A stretch of 64,000 bases of DNA from Tritrichomonas musculus (Eukaryota > Parabasalia > Tritrichomonadida > Tritrichomonadidae). The notes under the pieces were generated by a model. The model was not told where the DNA came from and did no database searches. It saw only the letters and a list, made by a program, of their open reading frames with translations. The stretch lies in assembly GCA_039105265.1 (NCBI GenBank), contig JAPFFF010000005.1, positions 5,503,501 through 5,567,500 of the forward strand, given 5' to 3'. Position 1 is the first letter of the stretch; each line of letters opens with the position of its first letter. Below, in pieces: positions 63,827 through 64,000 of this stretch. A program made the position numbers and the translations under genes.

Positions 63827-64000
63827 GTTACACCGAAATCTGACACTGTTTATCCTTTTCACTATCGTACCATTCACGTTTGTCCGTACAGTGACTGCGA
63901 CTACTTGGTAAGAAGAGCGAACTCATTGAGCAGCCACATGGGCTCATCGCACCAGGACATGGAAGCACTTAAACGTGAAGTTGGAGTCTTCTGGGCGATG
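63827..64000 (+). pseudogene. Zinc motif region of the LINE protein (copy B), cut by the window edge
   Basis: Encodes YRTIHVCPYSDCDYLVRRAN, SLSSHMGSSHQDMEALKREV and GVFWAM. The zinc motif is C-x4-C-x12-H-x4-H with all four ligands, and it aligns over its length with the decayed version at 57020-57180. No ATG near its start, so it belongs to the same large ORF, shifted in frame. Confidence 0.75.

Larger units (their letters stand above)
63246..64000 (+). mobile_element. LINE copy B, 5'-truncated, continuing past the right edge
   Basis: Begins after an A run with the same CTGTGTGGTTATC boundary as copy A and shares 166 bp with it (63246-63411). It then has RT-thumb/connector coding sequence (to 63726) and, in another frame, the zinc motif (from about 63827) that runs off the window. 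It is therefore frameshifted between the two parts. Confidence 0.75.

Overview
The window looks like nuclear DNA of a trichomonad flagellate, most likely Tritrichomonas or a close parabasalid. Three things point there: a BspA-type leucine-rich repeat gene runs off the left edge with IPSSVTEI-type units; every gene is a single uninterrupted reading frame in very AT-rich DNA; and several start codons have an initiator-like TCA-Y-W box a few bases upstream, as known from Trichomonas vaginalis. A giant ASH/CH-domain protein of the flagellar central apparatus excludes non-flagellated relatives such as Entamoeba. The species call is inference.

Layout. 0-5.1 kb: the end of a BspA-like gene and a 1464-residue disordered protein ending in a C2-like domain. 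5.1-13.1 kb: gene-poor DNA with two near-identical PLAC8-family genes 4.2 kb apart, each with its own initiator box, and several short inverted-repeat elements. 13.1-17.9 kb: a Mutator-like transposon with near-perfect 43-bp ends, an unbroken DDE/SWIM transposase and a nested short element. 18.6-23.3 kb: an element with 481-bp inverted arms that look identical, holding a complete pogo/CENP-B-type transposon (3149 bp, TA duplication) whose transposase has three in-frame stops. 23.3-30.1 kb: a mosaic of small non-autonomous inverted-repeat elements. 30.1-52.8 kb: a dense housekeeping block with SPT5, a large alpha-solenoid protein, an SLC35E3-like sugar-nucleotide/phosphate transporter, a tiny dual-acylated protein, a coiled-coil protein, a SAC3/THP3 mRNA-export factor, a 2972-residue CFAP47-like axonemal protein and an IQ-motif protein.

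52.9-64 kb is the most interesting part. It holds three intact tRNA-Asn(GTT) genes and a fourth 16-bp tRNA 3' fragment, all followed by members of one repeat family. The 3' part of that repeat matches the 3' untranslated region of a broken non-LTR retrotransposon in the same region. That LINE has a reverse transcriptase, a CCHH zinc motif and an apparent restriction-like endonuclease. The complete repeat copy lies exactly between an intact tRNA-Asn and a second copy of the tRNA's last 16 bases. The simplest reading is insertion in the T-loop/B-box with a target duplication that rebuilds the tRNA, that is, a tRNA-Asn-targeted, R2-like retrotransposon and its non-autonomous partner. This is inference from junction structure and repeat homology and is testable.

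How it works together: the central block is ordinary transcription elongation, mRNA export, transport and flagellar genes packed closely on both strands. The flanks are transposon graveyards containing one element (the MULE) that still looks functional. I found no rRNA, CRISPR array, Maverick/Polinton or LTR element.
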